Part shown: positions 30,855 through 40,378 of the stretch, piece by piece
Layout of the letters: every line of letters starts with the position of its first letter
How positions within the stretch are numbered: position 1 is the first letter of the stretch
NCBI RefSeq assembly: GCF_000429945.1
Contig: NZ_AUCV01000044.1
Coordinates: forward strand, 1-52,932
Length of the DNA: 52,932 bases
Direction: 5' to 3'
DNA from: Desulfogranum japonicum DSM 18378
GTDB lineage: Bacteria; Desulfobacterota; Desulfobulbia; Desulfobulbales; Desulfobulbaceae
The notes under the pieces: generated by a model
Databases searched by the model: none
Told to the model about the DNA's origin: nothing
Seen by the model: only the letters and a program-made list of their open reading frames with translations
Program-made: the position numbers and the translations under genes

Positions 30855-30855
30855 C

Positions 30856-30873
30856 TGAATGAGTACTCAGTCA
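30856..30873. promoter_or_regulatory. TetR-family operator, FadR-like palindrome
   Basis: The 18-bp site TGAATGAGTACTCAGTCA is a palindrome with one mismatched pair, centred 34 bases before the TetR start. It closely fits the TGAATGA-N4-TCATTCA pattern bound by TetR-type fatty-acid regulators such as Bacillus FadR. Autoregulation is the simplest reading. Confidence 0.65.
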
Positions 30874-30898
30874 AAAACTACAACGCAGTTATCAGGTA

Positions 30899-31495
30899 AT
30901 GCAACGATCATCTCCAAAAAAGGATGCCATTCTTCGCGAGGCGACCAAACTGTTTTCTGAAAACGGATACTGGGATACCTCAATTAGTGATATTGCCCAC
31001 GCAACAGGTGTTGCAGAAGGCACGATTTTTTATCATTTTCACAGCAAAGAAGAACTCTTTCTTGCTGTTCTGCAAAAATTCAAAACAGAGCTGATCAGCT
31101 CGTTCCATCAATTTCTCGATACCCATGAATTTGCAGATGGCCTTGAAATGCTTGAGGCCTCGATCACATTTTACCTGCAACAAACCCGTAAAATGGAGGA
31201 ACGTTTTCTTCTCCTCCATCGCCATCATTACTATCAGATAGCTGAAGACAACCAAAAATGCTGGCATCATCTGGAAGATATTTATTCCAGCCTTATCAGC
31301 ATATTCGAGCAGGCTATCATCAAAGGGCAAAAAGATTGCTCGATCAAACCGGTTTCAACGAAAAACAAAGCACTGCTCATTTTCACCCTGGTTGACGGTC
31401 TCGTCAGACTCAATACATATAAGCTATACAGGGCAGATGAACTCTACAACGACCTTATTGAGTCGTGCCGGAGTATGCTGCAATCGACAACTTAA
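30899..31495 (+). CDS. TetR-family transcriptional regulator
   Basis: A 198-residue regulator. The N-terminal helix-turn-helix is typical: ILREATKLFSENGYWDTSISDIAHATGVAEGTIFYHFHSKEELF-type sequence over about residues 11-53, in which TIFYHFHSKEELF is the recognition-helix block. The C-terminal ligand domain is helical and His-rich in the middle (LLLHRHHYYQ). The adjacent operator resembles sites of acyl-CoA-sensing TetR proteins, so the ligand may be an acyl-CoA; this is inference. It is followed after 17 bases by a SulP transporter gene, probably in the same operon. Confidence 0.9.
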   Translation: MQRSSPKKDAILREATKLFSENGYWDTSISDIAHATGVAEGTIFYHFHSKEELFLAVLQKFKTELISSFHQFLDTHEFADGLEMLEASITFYLQQTRKMEERFLLLHRHHYYQIAEDNQKCWHHLEDIYSSLISIFEQAIIKGQKDCSIKPVSTKNKALLIFTLVDGLVRLNTYKLYRADELYNDLIESCRSMLQSTT

Positions 31496-31512
31496 TTTTA
31501 CTACGGACAACT

Positions 31513-33669
31513 ATGCTACTCTTGAAAATCTTTCCCTTTCTCGGCTGGTTTAAAGGCTATGATGCCAAAAGCTTGCAGGTGGATGTTCTTGCGGGCTTGA
31601 CCGTTGCCCTGGTCCTCATCCCTCAGTCCATGGCATACGCACAACTCGCAGGTTTACCAGCATATTATGGTCTATATGCAGCGTTCCTCCCACCCATGGT
31701 CGCGTCCCTGTTCGGGTCCAGCCGGCAACTGGCAACAGGCCCGGTTGCAGTAGTTTCACTCATGTCCGCAGCATCCCTGGAGCCTCTGGCAACAGCTGGC
31801 AGCCCGGAATTTATCGCTTACTCAGTGGTCCTGGCTCTGGTTGTCGGGGTTTTCCAGTTTTCATTGGGGGTACTCCGTCTCGGCCTGGTGGTAAATTTTC
31901 TCTCCCATCCAGTGGTGAACGGCTTTACCAATGCTGCAGCAATAATCATTGCCTCTTCACAATTTTCGAAATTCTTTGGAGTATACGTAGACAAGGCTCC
32001 CCACCATTATGAAACCATGATTCGGGTAGCCAAAGCTGCCTTTGATTACACCCATCTTCCCAGCCTTGCCTTTGGTGTAGCCGCCGTTGCCATCATGGTG
32101 ACCCTGCGTAAAATCAATCCCCGTATCCCCAACGTTCTGGTAGCAGTGGTCATAACCACCGTTATTTCTTATTTCACCGGCTTTAACCATGACACGAAGG
32201 TACCTGTGGCTGCCCTGCAAGTAGAAGGGATTGCAGAAACTATCACGGCATTCAACCATACGGTTGAGGAAACCAAACATCTTGGCGACAGCCGTGCCGA
32301 GGTTGGCAAAAAAATCGATGAATTGAAAAAAGAACCCTCCAGCGGGCACGGTCCATCCATTGAAGTCATTAAGCTACAAAACGACGTCGCTCTCCTTACC
32401 GCGCAAATTGAGGAAGCCAAGGCCCACAGTCACGAACTGCGAACACAACTCCGTGGGTACAAATTCGAAGGTGTGGAAGCTAACGGTGCGTATACATTTT
32501 TCTCCAAGGATGATCTGCCAGCAGATATTGAAACCGACGGGCGCACCTGGAGAATTAAGGTCGGCAACAATGCTCTGGCAGCCGATTCGCTGCTGCTGAC
32601 CGGTGGAGGCGCCATCGTTGGGAAAATCCCCGAAGGTTTACCCAAATTCAGGGTTCCCGAGCTCAGCGTAGGATCCTTTTTAAAACTTCTTCCCACAGCA
32701 ATTATTATATCTCTACTGGGTTTCATGGAAGCCATTGCCATTGCCAAAGCCATGGCTGCCAAGACCGGACAGAAACTTGATCCCAATCAGGAACTCATAG
32801 GTCAGGGACTGGCCAATATTTTTGGTTCCATTGGTTCTTCCTATGCAGTCTCAGGTTCTTTCTCCCGTTCTGCTGTCAACCTACAGGCAGGAGCAGTTTC
32901 AGGCGTTTCCAGCGTGGTTACGAGTGTTATGGTACTGGTTACCTTGCTCTTTCTGACCCCCCTGCTCTATCATCTTCCCCAGGCTGTGCTGGCGGCGGTC
33001 ATCATGATGGCAGTTATCGGTCTTGTAAACACCAAAGGATTTGTGCATGCCTATAAGGCACAAAAACATGACGGTATCATTTCCATCCTCACTTTTATAG
33101 TTACCCTGGCTTATGCCCCTCATCTGGATAAAGGCATTATGGTTGGCGTAGGCCTGTCCATGGCAGTTTTTCTTTATCGCTCCATGCGTCCGGTCGTTGC
33201 AAAACTCTCCATGTATAAAGATGAGTCTCTTCAATCCATGGAACAGTATCAGCTGCGTGGCTGCCGCCATATAGCCGTTGTACGCTTTGACGGCGCGCTG
33301 TTCTTTGCCAATGCCAGTTACCTGGACGAACAGATCCTCAAGTTCCGTAGCGATATGCCGGATCTGCGTTACATCCTCCTGGATGCGAGAGGCATAAACG
33401 ATATCGATGCATCTGGTGAGGAAGAGTTGGCATTGATCGTAGACCGCATGCATTCTGCTGGTCTTGGATTTGCAGTATGTAATGCCAAGGGACCGATTCT
33501 GGAGGTTATGGAACGAACTCATCTGCTTGATAAAATAGGCAGGGAAAACTTCTATGCTGAGACGAAAGATGCGGTTAAAGATATTGTTTCAAAAATTCAT
33601 GACAATACTGATCTGCCAGGTGAAGGCTGCAAAAGTTGTCCATTAACCCAGTATCTGCCCCAGGCATAA
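31513..33669 (+). CDS. SulP-family anion transporter with extra internal domain and STAS domain
   Basis: A 718-residue transporter, longer than the usual 550-600. The membrane part opens with LAGLTVALVLIPQSMAYAQLAGLPAYYGLY, a SulP signature, and continues with ATGPVAVVSLM. The second half has FGSIGSSYAVSGSFSRSAVN. Between about residues 236 and 364 lies an added hydrophilic region with a coiled coil (EVGKKIDELKKE; LLTAQIEEAKAHSHELRTQL) and a small beta-rich part, ending at the conserved VGKIPEGLP. A STAS domain covers about 579-690, and a short Cys tail (GCKSCPL) ends the protein. The substrate could be sulfate, bicarbonate or another anion. GGA lies 6 bases before the ATG. Confidence 0.9.
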   Translation: MLLLKIFPFLGWFKGYDAKSLQVDVLAGLTVALVLIPQSMAYAQLAGLPAYYGLYAAFLPPMVASLFGSSRQLATGPVAVVSLMSAASLEPLATAGSPEFIAYSVVLALVVGVFQFSLGVLRLGLVVNFLSHPVVNGFTNAAAIIIASSQFSKFFGVYVDKAPHHYETMIRVAKAAFDYTHLPSLAFGVAAVAIMVTLRKINPRIPNVLVAVVITTVISYFTGFNHDTKVPVAALQVEGIAETITAFNHTVEETKHLGDSRAEVGKKIDELKKEPSSGHGPSIEVIKLQNDVALLTAQIEEAKAHSHELRTQLRGYKFEGVEANGAYTFFSKDDLPADIETDGRTWRIKVGNNALAADSLLLTGGGAIVGKIPEGLPKFRVPELSVGSFLKLLPTAIIISLLGFMEAIAIAKAMAAKTGQKLDPNQELIGQGLANIFGSIGSSYAVSGSFSRSAVNLQAGAVSGVSSVVTSVMVLVTLLFLTPLLYHLPQAVLAAVIMMAVIGLVNTKGFVHAYKAQKHDGIISILTFIVTLAYAPHLDKGIMVGVGLSMAVFLYRSMRPVVAKLSMYKDESLQSMEQYQLRGCRHIAVVRFDGALFFANASYLDEQILKFRSDMPDLRYILLDARGINDIDASGEEELALIVDRMHSAGLGFAVCNAKGPILEVMERTHLLDKIGRENFYAETKDAVKDIVSKIHDNTDLPGEGCKSCPLTQYLPQA

Positions 33670-33685
33670 AGGGTTCCTATTACAC

Positions 33686-33730
33686 AACATGTTTCTTTCT
33701 CAACCTTTCAGGAGCAGAAAGAAACGTGTT
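33686..33730. repeat. Inverted repeat after the SulP gene
   Basis: AACATGTTTCTTTCT pairs with AGAAAGAAACGTGTT with one G-U in RNA. It lies 17 bases after the SulP stop, just before the terminator hairpin. Confidence 0.6.
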
Positions 33731-33755
33731 GAAGATATCGTCAGACTCTATTCAT

Positions 33756-33794
33756 AGCACGGGTGCCTTTCTGGCACCCGTGCTCTTTTCTCTT
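33756..33794 (+). terminator. Rho-independent terminator of the tetR-sulP unit
   Basis: A perfect 12-bp stem AGCACGGGTGCC/GGCACCCGTGCT with loop TTTCT is followed by CTTTTCTCTT. It is about 90 bases downstream of the SulP stop. Confidence 0.88.
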
Positions 33795-33833
33795 CCCACT
33801 TATCCCGGATCGATTAAACACGCCTGAGGCATG

Positions 33834-34088
33834 TCAACCTTCTTCTCCTGACATATCAAGGGAGTGAATTTCGGCACTTTTGGTCAGAAAAAACCCAAGC
33901 ATTTGTTGCTGGAGTATTTTATAGTTGGAATCTGTACCGAATAGGGAGTCTGTATTGGCGTGATTCACGCGTAAAATGATTAACAGCACGTTTCTCAACA
34001 GATATCCCTTTTGACAGAGAAACGCTATGGTAGCCTGCCGCCGTTGCCAACAACCCTCTCCAGCTGACATGTAAAGCTGGTGACACAT
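33834..34088 (-). CDS. Possible small hypothetical protein
   Basis: An 84-codon open frame whose C-terminal half looks protein-like (VNHANTDSLFGTDSNYKILQQQMLGFFL). Codons there are balanced, while the N-terminal part is weak and no good ribosome binding site was found. I do not recognise a family. It occupies most of the gap between the SulP terminator and the divergent HAD gene. It may be a real small gene with an internal start, a gene remnant, or chance. Confidence 0.3.
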   Translation of the reverse strand: MCHQLYMSAGEGCWQRRQATIAFLCQKGYLLRNVLLIILRVNHANTDSLFGTDSNYKILQQQMLGFFLTKSAEIHSLDMSGEEG

Positions 34089-34146
34089 CGCGGGCTGAAC
34101 ATCAAAAACAAGACGACCCTATTCCCAAGTATAGCGGGCAGACAAT

Positions 34147-35265
34147 ATGTGCATTTCCCCTGGCGAGAGTAATTGTGACACAGTCGACGAACAGTGTTCG
34201 TCCCATTCTCAAACCGAGACCACCGGACCGGCAATACCAGCAAACTGGTTCCCGCAGAACATTCAGCAAATAAGACAGATCATTGCGAATCTGCCAGAAA
34301 CGAATCCCGGCTACTGTGCAGTTTTTGATTTTGACAACACCTGTATTTTTCGGGATATCGGTCAGGCTGTCTTTCGCCACCAGCTTTTTCAGTTGGAATA
34401 CCGACTGGATGCAGCAGAATTTGCAGCACTGATTCCTGAACGTGATGAACCTTTAGCCGGTAAACCCTACCCTGTCATTCGCTCTACCCTGATAGCTCTT
34501 TATAGAGAGCTCATGGAACACAAGCAACGTGATTCACTGCCGGAAATCTTCACCACTGATACCTACGGGCAGTTTCAGACCCTGTTTTTCTGGTATACTG
34601 CCATGGCACGTAAAGACGAAGGACTAGGGCCCAGATTCGTGTTGCCGTTCCTGGCCAAATTACTGGCAGGTTTTACGGTTGATGAAATGTATGACATGGC
34701 GGCAACGACTATCCAGACAGTCACAGAGGAGCCATTGGTTACAAAAGAGTTGCAGGCTAGTTTTGCTGACCCCATCGGTCGCTTGCAGATAGGATATCCC
34801 ATGGGGATGCAACCGTTTGCAGAAATGCGGCAACTCATGGCAGAACTGGAAGCAAAGGGCGTCAGTTGTAAAGTGGTATCAGCCAGCACCAATTGGTTGG
34901 TACAGGAGGCTGTACGCCGTTTTGCCTTCCCAGTACAGAACAGAAACGTCTACGGCATCAAGGTGAAGTTAACGCATGGCAACATGTTGACCACAGAGGA
35001 AGAGAACGATTATCCCGTGACTTTCCGTGAAGGCAAAGTGGACGTTATACAACGCTTTATCGAACACCCCATTGCCCTCATCGCCGGTGATGCAGATACT
35101 GATTATGAAATGCTGACCCTTGATAATATCCCCCTGCGTCTGATCATTAATCACAACCAGACAGGTATTATCAGCACCCTATATAAGGATTCGCGCTTTC
35201 TTCTCCAGGGCCTGGATATCTCCACAGGAAGTTTCCGGCCCGCGCGGGAAACCATCACTTCCTGA
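34147..35265 (+). CDS. HAD-superfamily phosphatase
   Basis: A 372-residue soluble haloacid dehalogenase-like hydrolase. Motif I is VFDFDNTCIF (nucleophile Asp and acid Asp, about residues 60-69). Motif II is VVSAST near residue 240, and motif IV is AGDADTDYEML near 317. The large helical cap between motifs I and II resembles phosphoserine phosphatase-like members, but the substrate is unknown. The first 30 residues look unstructured, and the Shine-Dalgarno is weak, so the start is provisional. A stem-loop follows 18 bases after the stop. Confidence 0.82.
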   Translation: MCISPGESNCDTVDEQCSSHSQTETTGPAIPANWFPQNIQQIRQIIANLPETNPGYCAVFDFDNTCIFRDIGQAVFRHQLFQLEYRLDAAEFAALIPERDEPLAGKPYPVIRSTLIALYRELMEHKQRDSLPEIFTTDTYGQFQTLFFWYTAMARKDEGLGPRFVLPFLAKLLAGFTVDEMYDMAATTIQTVTEEPLVTKELQASFADPIGRLQIGYPMGMQPFAEMRQLMAELEAKGVSCKVVSASTNWLVQEAVRRFAFPVQNRNVYGIKVKLTHGNMLTTEEENDYPVTFREGKVDVIQRFIEHPIALIAGDADTDYEMLTLDNIPLRLIINHNQTGIISTLYKDSRFLLQGLDISTGSFRPARETITS

Positions 35266-35282
35266 ATAGCACAGTCATACCG

Positions 35283-35314
35283 GTGAGAAATGCCTTTATG
35301 CAGGCATTTCTCAC
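35283..35314 (+). terminator. Hairpin after the HAD gene
   Basis: Perfect 13-bp arms GTGAGAAATGCCT and AGGCATTTCTCAC surround a 6-base loop, 18 bases after the HAD stop. There is no T-run, so efficiency as a terminator is uncertain. Confidence 0.55.
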
Positions 35315-35539
35315 ACGCTCCTGAAAATCAATACCGCAACGTGTTTATAACTGTATATTCTAGCAACTGGTGCGGCCTGGCATCTGTGAATATTTTTGAA
35401 ATTTCAGCAGAAAAACTCGACGGAAGATTTAACAGTGCCGGCAAATCAGCAGACACAGAACAATTCGGTTTTATGCCGTTTCGCCCCGGAGAGGTATACA
35501 TGCACCGCTCCAGGACGTTTCATGGACCAACCAGGTATA

Positions 35540-36658
35540 TTATTTTTTCTGTTTCATCTGCGCGGCAAAATCCAGCATCCTCTGAATGGGAATCCTCGCC
35601 TTCTTGGCCAGCTCCTGGGAAACCAGAATCTCATTCTCGCCTGTATCAAGGACATGGGCCAGCTTTTTCAAAGAATTCATAGCCATCCAGGGACAACGGG
35701 CACAACTTTCACAGGTGGCCCCCTCGCCCATGGTCGGCGCTGGCAAGAGCACTTTATCTGGAGCTAGTTGCCGCATCTTATGCAGAATGCCGGCATCTGT
35801 GGCTACAATAAATTCTGGATTATCCATGGTGCGTACTGCTTCAATCAGAGCTGTTGTTGACCCCACCACGTCTGCAAGGTCAACCACATTCTGAGGAGAC
35901 TCGGGGTGTACCAGAACTGCTGCCTTGGGATGGTTAAGATGCATCTTCTGCAGGGCGTCTGCCTTGAACTCCTCATGGACCAGGCAGGATCCGGGCCAGA
36001 AGATCATCTCCACGCCGGTCATATGCTGTACATACTGGCCAAGGTGTTTATCAGGCGCCCAGAGAATTTTTTCTCCCAGCTGGGAAAGATGCTTGATCAC
36101 AGGTAGTGCGATGCCTGAGGTTACAACCCAGTCTGAACGGGCTTTGACCTCTGCGCTGGTATTGGCATAGACAACAACAGTGTGGTCGGGGTACTGATCA
36201 CAATATGCCCTGAACTGATCAATCGGGCAGCCTTCATCCAGAGAACAGGTTGCAGCCAGATCAGGCATAAGTACCCGTTTTTCTATATTGAGGATCTTTG
36301 ACGTCTCCCCCATGAAGCGCACACCGGCAACAACCAGAGTGGAAGCTTCCTGCTCTGCTCCAAATCGGGCCATTTCCAGAGAATCAGCCACACATCCTCC
36401 GGTTTCCTCAGCCAGATCCTGTAAGTCACCATCAGTATAGTAGTGAGCTACCAGTACAGCATTCTGCTCTTTCAGTTTCTGTTTAATCTGCTCCTTGAGT
36501 TCACGTTTCTCTTCCTCACTCAAGTGGTCCTGCTCCGGGTATGGCGGTGCCTTTACCTGAGGAATATGAACCTGAGCCTCTTGTGTAGTTCCTTTAACTT
36601 TCATGACTTCTACGACCTCAACGCTATAACCGGTGACTGTTTCAAGTATATGCTCCAC
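35540..36658 (-). CDS. nadA: Quinolinate synthase A
   Basis: A [4Fe-4S] enzyme (372 residues from a GTG start) that condenses iminoaspartate with dihydroxyacetone phosphate to quinolinate in NAD synthesis. Conserved blocks are [58 protein letters not shown] and [18 protein letters not shown], which carries the cluster cysteines. It resembles the longer enterobacterial-type enzyme. The first about 35 residues are poorly conserved; an ATG at 36604 is an alternative start. No nadB or nadC is adjacent. Confidence 0.95.
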   Translation of the reverse strand: MEHILETVTGYSVEVVEVMKVKGTTQEAQVHIPQVKAPPYPEQDHLSEEEKRELKEQIKQKLKEQNAVLVAHYYTDGDLQDLAEETGGCVADSLEMARFGAEQEASTLVVAGVRFMGETSKILNIEKRVLMPDLAATCSLDEGCPIDQFRAYCDQYPDHTVVVYANTSAEVKARSDWVVTSGIALPVIKHLSQLGEKILWAPDKHLGQYVQHMTGVEMIFWPGSCLVHEEFKADALQKMHLNHPKAAVLVHPESPQNVVDLADVVGSTTALIEAVRTMDNPEFIVATDAGILHKMRQLAPDKVLLPAPTMGEGATCESCARCPWMAMNSLKKLAHVLDTGENEILVSQELAKKARIPIQRMLDFAAQMKQKK

Positions 36659-36968
36659 AGTATAATGCCATGGAGGATCATCACCCGGTAATCCTCAACA
36701 ATGTAATTCTGCCTACTCCTTTTTTTCACCCCTCACAATCTGCATGGATTCAGATCATGAGAAATAAGGATTTCCTGTAAACTAAATTCGACCTAGTACA
36801 GCAAATTCGCCAGAAATACAACGCATTTCCTTTGGCAGAGCGCCCTGTAATCCTATCTTTCGCCCTGCATCCTCCTCTCTTTTTTGCGAAAAACAGGAAA
36901 AAATGGTATTGTACGTGTTACTATTTTCTGATTTTCCGGTTCTCTCTCCCTTACACCCCCTATACTCT

Positions 36969-38687
36969 ATGAAAAAAATTCTAGTTCTCATTCTTTATAG
37001 TACACTTCTCATTCCTCTTGCCACTGGTCATACAGCTGAAAAAGCTGATAAAGAGAAAACGCCGATTACAGAACTGACGACTCCGGTACAGGCTGAACCC
37101 AAAGACAAACTTGAGGAAACAGCTGAAATGCTCAACTCGCTTTTAGAGCTACAGCAAGGTCTTCAGGAACAAATCAAACTCTCCAAAAAGGAACTCAAGT
37201 CCAGTTCGTCTGATACCGAAAAGTCAAAACTACAGGAAGAATTGCAAAAACTGGACCGTCAGCTTTCAGATACCAATACTGACTTTGAACGTATTGCCAC
37301 AGGGGTGGAATCTGCACTTTTTGTGGAAAAAGCCCCAGAAACATTCAACTGGAAAGAAGAAATTGCATCCCTGGTAGAGCCAGCCATAAAAGAACTCAAA
37401 AGATTGACCATCAGGGCAAGACAACGAACGCATCTCAAAGAGTCCATCAATGAACTGGACAAGCTCACAGCAACAGCCTCGGCCGCAGTATCCCATCTGG
37501 AAGAACTCTTAACAGTCAACCAGGATAAAAAGGTTAATAAAAAGCTTAACACCCTGCTTCCTGAGTGGAAAACCATTCTCAACAGGCTTGAACGTAAACG
37601 CGAGCTTGCCCAGATGGAGTTGAACCAGCTCAACCAGCAGGATGGTTCACTGGTCGAACATTCCCGCAAATCCGTCCGCACCTTTTTTAAGGACCGTGGC
37701 CGCTTTCTCGTCATATCTCTGCTTACATTTTTCCTTATCCTCCTGTTCTGTCGATTACTGTACCGTTTCTTTTTTGTCTATCTTCCCAGAAAGCTGCACA
37801 AAGGAACGGAACAGCGCTCATTTCAGGTCCGGCTCATTGACATACTCTTTCAGGCCACTTCATTCTTTCTGGCTATCTGCAGTGCCTTTCTGGTGCTTTA
37901 CCTTGCAGAGGACTGGTTCCTTCTCAGCCTGACCATAATTTTCATCATTGGCCTCACCTGGACTATCCGCCAGGGAGTGCCCAAACTCTGGCAGCAAGGC
38001 CGCCTGATGCTCAATATTGGATCTGTACGCGAAAGGGAGCGTATAACCTTCCATGGAATCCCCTGGCGGGTGGATTCCATAAACGTGTTCTGCAAACTGA
38101 CCAACCCAGCACTGAATACCACCCTGCGCATTCCAGTGGAGCAACTAGTTGGCCACTCATCCAGACAGTATCAACCTGACGAGCCATGGTTTCCCTGCAA
38201 AAAAGGAGATTGGGTGGTTATTGGAGATGCGCCCAGGGCACGAGTGGTCAGCCAATCTCATGAATTGGTGGAATTGGTGGAACGTGGAGGGACCCGCAGG
38301 GTTTATACCACAGAAAATTTCCTGGCCGGAAACCCGCAGAACCTTTCCCGTAACTACAGGCTGAGAGTAGTTTTCGGGCTCAGTTATGCTCTGCAATCCA
38401 GTATAACCACCACAGTTCCTGTGATCCTTGAAGAGTATATCAACAAGCGGTTGGAAGCATCTGAGTTTGGCCAGAGTTTGATCAACCTCAGAATTGAATT
38501 CATGCAGGCAAACAGTTCGTCATTGGATATACTGCTACTGGCAGATTTCAAAGGAGAAACCGCCGATATCTGCAAACGTATTGAACGTAGCCTCAACGCC
38601 TGGTGTGTTGAGTGCGCCACAGAGAATGACTGGGAAATACCTTTCCCTCAACTGACCATTCATGAAGCTGCTCAAAAAAACGTTTAA
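36969..38687 (+). CDS. MscS-family mechanosensitive channel with periplasmic coiled coil
   Basis: A 572-residue protein. Residues 1-20 form a signal peptide (KKILVLILYSTLLIPLATG). A long charged, coiled-coil periplasmic region (about 45-240) follows, then three to four hydrophobic helices (FLVISLLTFFLILLFCRLL; ATSFFLAICSAFLVLYLA; FLLSLTIIFIIGLTW). The C-terminal MscS-like beta domain includes TLRIPVEQLVG, in place of the common IPN motif. It likely releases osmotic tension, and the extra N-terminal region may sense the envelope. No clear Shine-Dalgarno was found; the start is set by the signal peptide. Confidence 0.78.
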   Translation: MKKILVLILYSTLLIPLATGHTAEKADKEKTPITELTTPVQAEPKDKLEETAEMLNSLLELQQGLQEQIKLSKKELKSSSSDTEKSKLQEELQKLDRQLSDTNTDFERIATGVESALFVEKAPETFNWKEEIASLVEPAIKELKRLTIRARQRTHLKESINELDKLTATASAAVSHLEELLTVNQDKKVNKKLNTLLPEWKTILNRLERKRELAQMELNQLNQQDGSLVEHSRKSVRTFFKDRGRFLVISLLTFFLILLFCRLLYRFFFVYLPRKLHKGTEQRSFQVRLIDILFQATSFFLAICSAFLVLYLAEDWFLLSLTIIFIIGLTWTIRQGVPKLWQQGRLMLNIGSVRERERITFHGIPWRVDSINVFCKLTNPALNTTLRIPVEQLVGHSSRQYQPDEPWFPCKKGDWVVIGDAPRARVVSQSHELVELVERGGTRRVYTTENFLAGNPQNLSRNYRLRVVFGLSYALQSSITTTVPVILEEYINKRLEASEFGQSLINLRIEFMQANSSSLDILLLADFKGETADICKRIERSLNAWCVECATENDWEIPFPQLTIHEAAQKNV

Positions 38688-38745
38688 CGATTTGCACAAG
38701 ATGAGCATGGTATTTGCTTTAAAATATGGTACAAAGAAAACACTC

Positions 38746-38783
38746 TCCTTCGGGTAAAACCTGACTCTTTTTTACCCGGAGGA
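38746..38783. repeat. Stem-loop between the channel and DAC-like genes
   Basis: A 14-bp stem (TCCTTCGGGTAAAA with TTTTACCCGGAGGA, one G-U) has a 10-base loop. It lies 60 bases after the MscS stop. A second small hairpin, CAGATGG/CCATCTG, lies at 38791-38815. They may terminate the channel transcript or structure the leader of the next gene. Confidence 0.55.
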
Positions 38784-38864
38784 AGCATTGCAGATGGTTC
38801 GTTTTTACCCATCTGTAACACGGGTGTCGGAGATCATACAACATAAACCCTGTTTTTGGCCGCC

Positions 38865-40184
38865 ATGCATGTCTATCCAACAGAACTTGTTTCTTTAATA
38901 ACTGAAAAATGGGACACCCTGGCCCCATCTTCACTTCCTGATACAGACTCACCTTACGTACTCCCTGATACTAAAAATCTGGAGGATGTGATCTCCACCT
39001 GTTATCAGGTGAGCATGATGCGTGAAGAAAATCGTCCGGTTAACATTCGCCTGATTATCACCGGCTCAGAGGCATTTCCCGCCGGCCAGGGACCACCACG
39101 AGGTTTTCAACGCATTCTGTTCTCCACCAAGCGTCCTTTCAATGAATATGAGCTGCGTCGTCTTTCACCTGCCGTGGATTTTGAACGTTCGCTGGTTGGT
39201 GTTTCCTTTACACCCCAGACAGGTTTTCAAATCTGGGGTATTATCAATTCTGGAAAACGATGGCTGCAAAGTGAGCGTGGGGGCAGTAAAAAGTCTAACA
39301 AGCTTCCGGAAGCCCTTGTTATTCATGTAAACGGCCCTGGTATGCTGACCATTTGTCGCGGGGTAAAGACACTTGCGGTGCTGAACTGCGGCAGGGTTGT
39401 CGACTCTTCCGCCAATGTATTTACTTCGCAGTGGATGAAAAAACTTTTTGCCAATGACAGGGAAGATATCATAGCCATTCATGAAGCATTCAGGAGCTCT
39501 TCCGATGTGCCAGTGGCAAAAATCACTGATGAATTCATTGAAAGCATGCAGTTCCAACTGCTGAAAAGAACCATCAGTGCCACACGAATGGCCAGTCATG
39601 GAGGAAGTTTTCTTATTTTTCCCGGTGACCAGCCCCCTGAACTGGGAGGAGATTCCCCTCATATTCTTTTGAAATACGCTTTTGCAGACGACGAGGCAAT
39701 TCGCCGTCAGATCCGGCTTTTTCGACGAACCATAGAGATTGCGACCACCTTGCTGGCAGACCCTGAAGACCCGGACAAGGTCATCACCTGGGATGATTAC
39801 GTGGGCCTGCGCCATGAAACCACATATGACCTGGAAGAGGCCTTTTATGAACAGGCCCAGTTTGTAGCAAGCCTGGCCGCTGTAGACGGCGCTGTTGTAG
39901 TCAACAAAGGTGGAGCTATCGGTTTTGGGGGAATGATTGTAGGCAGCCTGGACAAACTTACGGAAATTGCCATGGCCACGGACACCGAAGGTAAGATGGT
40001 AACCCTGGAAAAAATCGAGGGATCAGGGTCACGTCATCGCTCAGTGTATCATCTCTGCAACGCACTGCATCACGTCATGGCCATTGTTGTGTCACAGGAT
40101 GGCAGTGTACAACTTGCCAAATGGAGAAATGGAATCGTTACCTGCTGGGATCTGACGTCGTCTACATTTACCGGCGAAGTGTAA
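38865..40184 (+). CDS. DisA-N/DAC-like domain protein, putative diadenylate cyclase or nucleotide sensor
   Basis: A 439-residue soluble protein. The C-terminal 110 residues fit a DisA-N (DAC) fold: AAVDGAVVVNKGGAIGFG carries the DGA motif at about residue 341. GSGSRHRSVYHLCNAL carries the RHR(S) motif at about 390-393, and MAIVVSQDGSVQL matches the following strand. Both motifs are needed for diadenylate cyclase activity. The N-terminal 300 residues resemble the divergent regions of predicted DAC-type sensor proteins (DACNV-like), so it may instead bind a nucleotide. The ATG is taken at 38865, and there is no strong Shine-Dalgarno. The gene is isolated, without adjacent effector genes. Confidence 0.7.
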   Translation: MHVYPTELVSLITEKWDTLAPSSLPDTDSPYVLPDTKNLEDVISTCYQVSMMREENRPVNIRLIITGSEAFPAGQGPPRGFQRILFSTKRPFNEYELRRLSPAVDFERSLVGVSFTPQTGFQIWGIINSGKRWLQSERGGSKKSNKLPEALVIHVNGPGMLTICRGVKTLAVLNCGRVVDSSANVFTSQWMKKLFANDREDIIAIHEAFRSSSDVPVAKITDEFIESMQFQLLKRTISATRMASHGGSFLIFPGDQPPELGGDSPHILLKYAFADDEAIRRQIRLFRRTIEIATTLLADPEDPDKVITWDDYVGLRHETTYDLEEAFYEQAQFVASLAAVDGAVVVNKGGAIGFGGMIVGSLDKLTEIAMATDTEGKMVTLEKIEGSGSRHRSVYHLCNALHHVMAIVVSQDGSVQLAKWRNGIVTCWDLTSSTFTGEV

Positions 40185-40346
40185 TCCGGGCGCTTCACAT
40201 ACATCTTTCCTCTGCCAGTGAAAAACCTGGAGGGAATACCAGGCCCATTCCTGCCACATCTGCAGGATTTTATAACAACGTTTCCATATATCGCCCAGCA
40301 GCATCATGAAAAAAATACTTCCCACCTACAGACCAGCATAGAGAAC

Positions 40347-40378
40347 ATGCCACACCACAGTATATGGTGGTTTGGCAT
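40347..40378 (+). terminator. Hairpin in the gap after the DAC-like gene
   Basis: ATGCCACACCAC pairs imperfectly with GTGGTTTGGCAT around AGTATATG, followed by pyrimidine-rich TCTACTCTCCTTT. It lies 160 bases after the stop. The rest of the 520-bp gap (40185-40706) shows no supported gene. Confidence 0.4.
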
